The notes under the pieces: model-generated
Told to the model about the DNA's origin: nothing
The model's input: the letters and a program-made list of their open reading frames with translations, nothing else
Database searches by the model: none
Translations under genes and position numbers: made by a program
In this document: positions 40,018-41,210 of the stretch, one piece after another
Layout: each line of letters opens with the position of its first letter
Position numbering within the stretch: position 1 is the first letter of the stretch
NCBI GenBank assembly: GCA_964489245.1
Contig: CAZAXU010000020.1
Span: forward strand, 1-41,210
Direction of reading: 5' to 3'
DNA from: CAZAXU01 sp964489245
Lineage (GTDB): Bacteria; Bacteroidota; Bacteroidia; Flavobacteriales; Flavobacteriaceae
Length of the DNA stretch: 41,210 bases

Positions 40018-41210
40018 TTGAATTATACCCGATATATTGCCCAACGATATCTTCTGTCAAAAAGCGGGAACAATGCAATAAATGTTATTGTATATATTGC
40101 ATCTATCGGAATTTTTTTTGCATCGGCAGCCTTTATCATTGTTTTATCCGGATTTTCCGGAATACGAACCTTCAATATCAATCTGATTAAACTCACAGAC
40201 CCCGAATTGGAAATCGCCGGCACCAAAGGAAAATCTTTTCTTTTCAATGATCAAATTGCCAAAATTTTAGAAGAAAACAAACAAATCTATGCCTACAGCA
40301 AAAGTCTGGAAGAAAAAGTATTCATCAACTATAACGACAAACAAAAAATAGCTAAAATCAAAGGTGTTGACAGCAATTATTATAAAATAATTCCGTTAGA
40401 CACCGCCGTTTTTATGGGTAATTGGATTGAACCGGAAACCGCTCAAATTGCCGTGGGTGTTTCTTTGGCAAATGAACTTTCCATGGGCATCAGTCAAGGC
40501 ATTGAAAACAGTCTTACATTGATGGTTCCAAAACCCGGAAAAGGCATGATTACAGATCCGAGAAAAGCTTTTCGATCCATGTCTTTTTTTCCGGTTGGTA
40601 TTTATCAATCCTCTCCCGACCATGATGCCATTTTCTTATATTCAAGCTTAGAAGCTGCACAACGATTACTCGGCTATGAAAAAAATCAAATTTCCGGAAT
40701 TGAAATAAAGCTAAAAGATCAGAGATCGACTGAAAATGTGAAAAACGAACTGAAAAATAAGCTGAAGAATCAATTTGTAGTAAAAAACAGAGAAGAACAA
40801 AATCCCCTGATTTTTAAGATGCTCAACACAGAAAATCTGATGACCTATTTCATATTGGCACTGATTCTGATTTTGGCACTATTCAATATTATCGGGTCTA
40901 TTCTGATGATTATCATAGATAAAAAAGACAATATCATCACACTTCGACAAATCGGATTAAACACCAAAGAAATCAAAAAAATATTTATGACACAAGGGCT
41001 GGGAATGACTTGGATAAGCGGCTTTACCGGAATGCTTTTCGGATTGATGATTATTTTTATTCAGCTAAAAAAACCCTTTCTATTGATTCCTCAAACCAAT
41101 ATGCCTTATCCGGTTGAATTTCACCTTTCCAATATTTTTGTCGTTGCGCTCACTCTCGGGCTACTCGGATTTTTTTCTACTTTGATTGCCGTCAGAAGTA
41201 TAAAAGAAAT
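40018..41210 (+). CDS. LolC/LolE-like ABC transporter permease, 3' truncated, TTG start
   Basis: The frame starts at TTG 40018, twelve bases after rbfA, and runs open to the window end (397 codons), so the C terminus is missing. It opens MNYTRYIAQRYLLSKSGNNA, the usual flavobacterial LolC start, with the first transmembrane helix near residues 25-48. A periplasmic domain (about 55-270) follows, with helices beginning near YFILALILILALFNIIGSIL and a later one at GMTWISGFTGMLFGLMIIF. It should be part of a lipoprotein-releasing or related ABC complex; the ATPase subunit is not in the window. It is a distant paralogue of the permease at 25168-26403, which also starts with TTG. Confidence 0.88.
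   Translation, partial: MNYTRYIAQRYLLSKSGNNAINVIVYIASIGIFFASAAFIIVLSGFSGIRTFNINLIKLTDPELEIAGTKGKSFLFNDQIAKILEENKQIYAYSKSLEEKVFINYNDKQKIAKIKGVDSNYYKIIPLDTAVFMGNWIEPETAQIAVGVSLANELSMGISQGIENSLTLMVPKPGKGMITDPRKAFRSMSFFPVGIYQSSPDHDAIFLYSSLEAAQRLLGYEKNQISGIEIKLKDQRSTENVKNELKNKLKNQFVVKNREEQNPLIFKMLNTENLMTYFILALILILALFNIIGSILMIIIDKKDNIITLRQIGLNTKEIKKIFMTQGLGMTWISGFTGMLFGLMIIFIQLKKPFLLIPQTNMPYPVEFHLSNIFVVALTLGLLGFFSTLIAVRSIKE

Noticed and set aside
1..41210. CRISPR array, toxin-antitoxin pair, phage or antiphage island
   Set aside because: No regularly spaced direct repeats, transposase, integrase, nuclease-helicase defence set or toxin-like small gene pair was found on either strand.

Overview
The window looks like a chromosomal segment of a low-GC member of the Bacteroidota, most likely Flavobacteriales. 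The reasons are the clusters bamD-rpoZ(Bacteroidota type)-coaBC-DUF4835, rpmB-rpmG-DUF4295-ftsY and rbfA-lolC, the type IX secretion (T9SS) proteins PorD and PorZ, T9SS C-terminal sorting domains, a split transketolase, and repeated matches to the Bacteroidota promoter -7 box TAnnTTTG instead of sigma70-type boxes. Shine-Dalgarno sequences are not evident; A-rich leaders precede most genes. Several starts are TTG. No phage, plasmid, transposase, CRISPR array or obvious antiphage island was found: this is mostly housekeeping and envelope DNA.

Layout. 1-695 is the tail of a serine hydrolase. 854-6935 is a rightward block: split transketolase, a DUF721 protein, a DUF6913 protein, then bamD, rpoZ, coaBC and porD. 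6941-8398 holds a LuxC-like acyl-CoA reductase and a ferredoxin, divergent from one another. A two-way hairpin separates the ferredoxin from leftward uvrB. 10441-10765 is non-coding. 20961-10766 is a compact leftward block: phosphopantetheinyl transferase, two-domain OlsF-like acyltransferase, porZ, recO, a TonB-dependent receptor, fbp and murF, several overlapping by 1 or 8 bases. 21029-23715 runs rightward: LpxL-type acyltransferase, then rpmB-rpmG-DUF4295 and ftsY.

23731-32952 is the least ordinary part. It contains an unrecognised large T9SS-exported protein, a LolC/E-type permease divergent from the muramidase namZ, a small NTF2-like lipoprotein, a fused SpmA/SpmB membrane protein, a run of three small exported proteins ending in a strong hairpin (the first gene has an in-frame TAG), and a NagX-like membrane acyltransferase. 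A tRNA-Thr(CGT) follows, then about 650 bp of non-coding DNA carrying repeat-like elements bounded by inverted repeats. From 33843 to the end come tilS, dsbD, der, a TSUP transporter, rbfA and a truncated lolC-like gene.

Much of the content serves the cell envelope: outer membrane assembly (BamD), T9SS (PorD, PorZ and one likely cargo), acyl-lipid synthesis (OlsF-like, LpxL-like, PPTase), peptidoglycan synthesis and recycling (MurF, NamZ), lipoprotein-type permeases and periplasmic thiol chemistry (DsbD). I did not find a convincing new multi-gene defence or metabolic system. The best leads are the interrupted lipoprotein with its in-window paralogue, the secreted protein at 23731-25032, the inverted-repeat-bounded intergenic element after the tRNA, and the apparently leaderless rbfA promoter.
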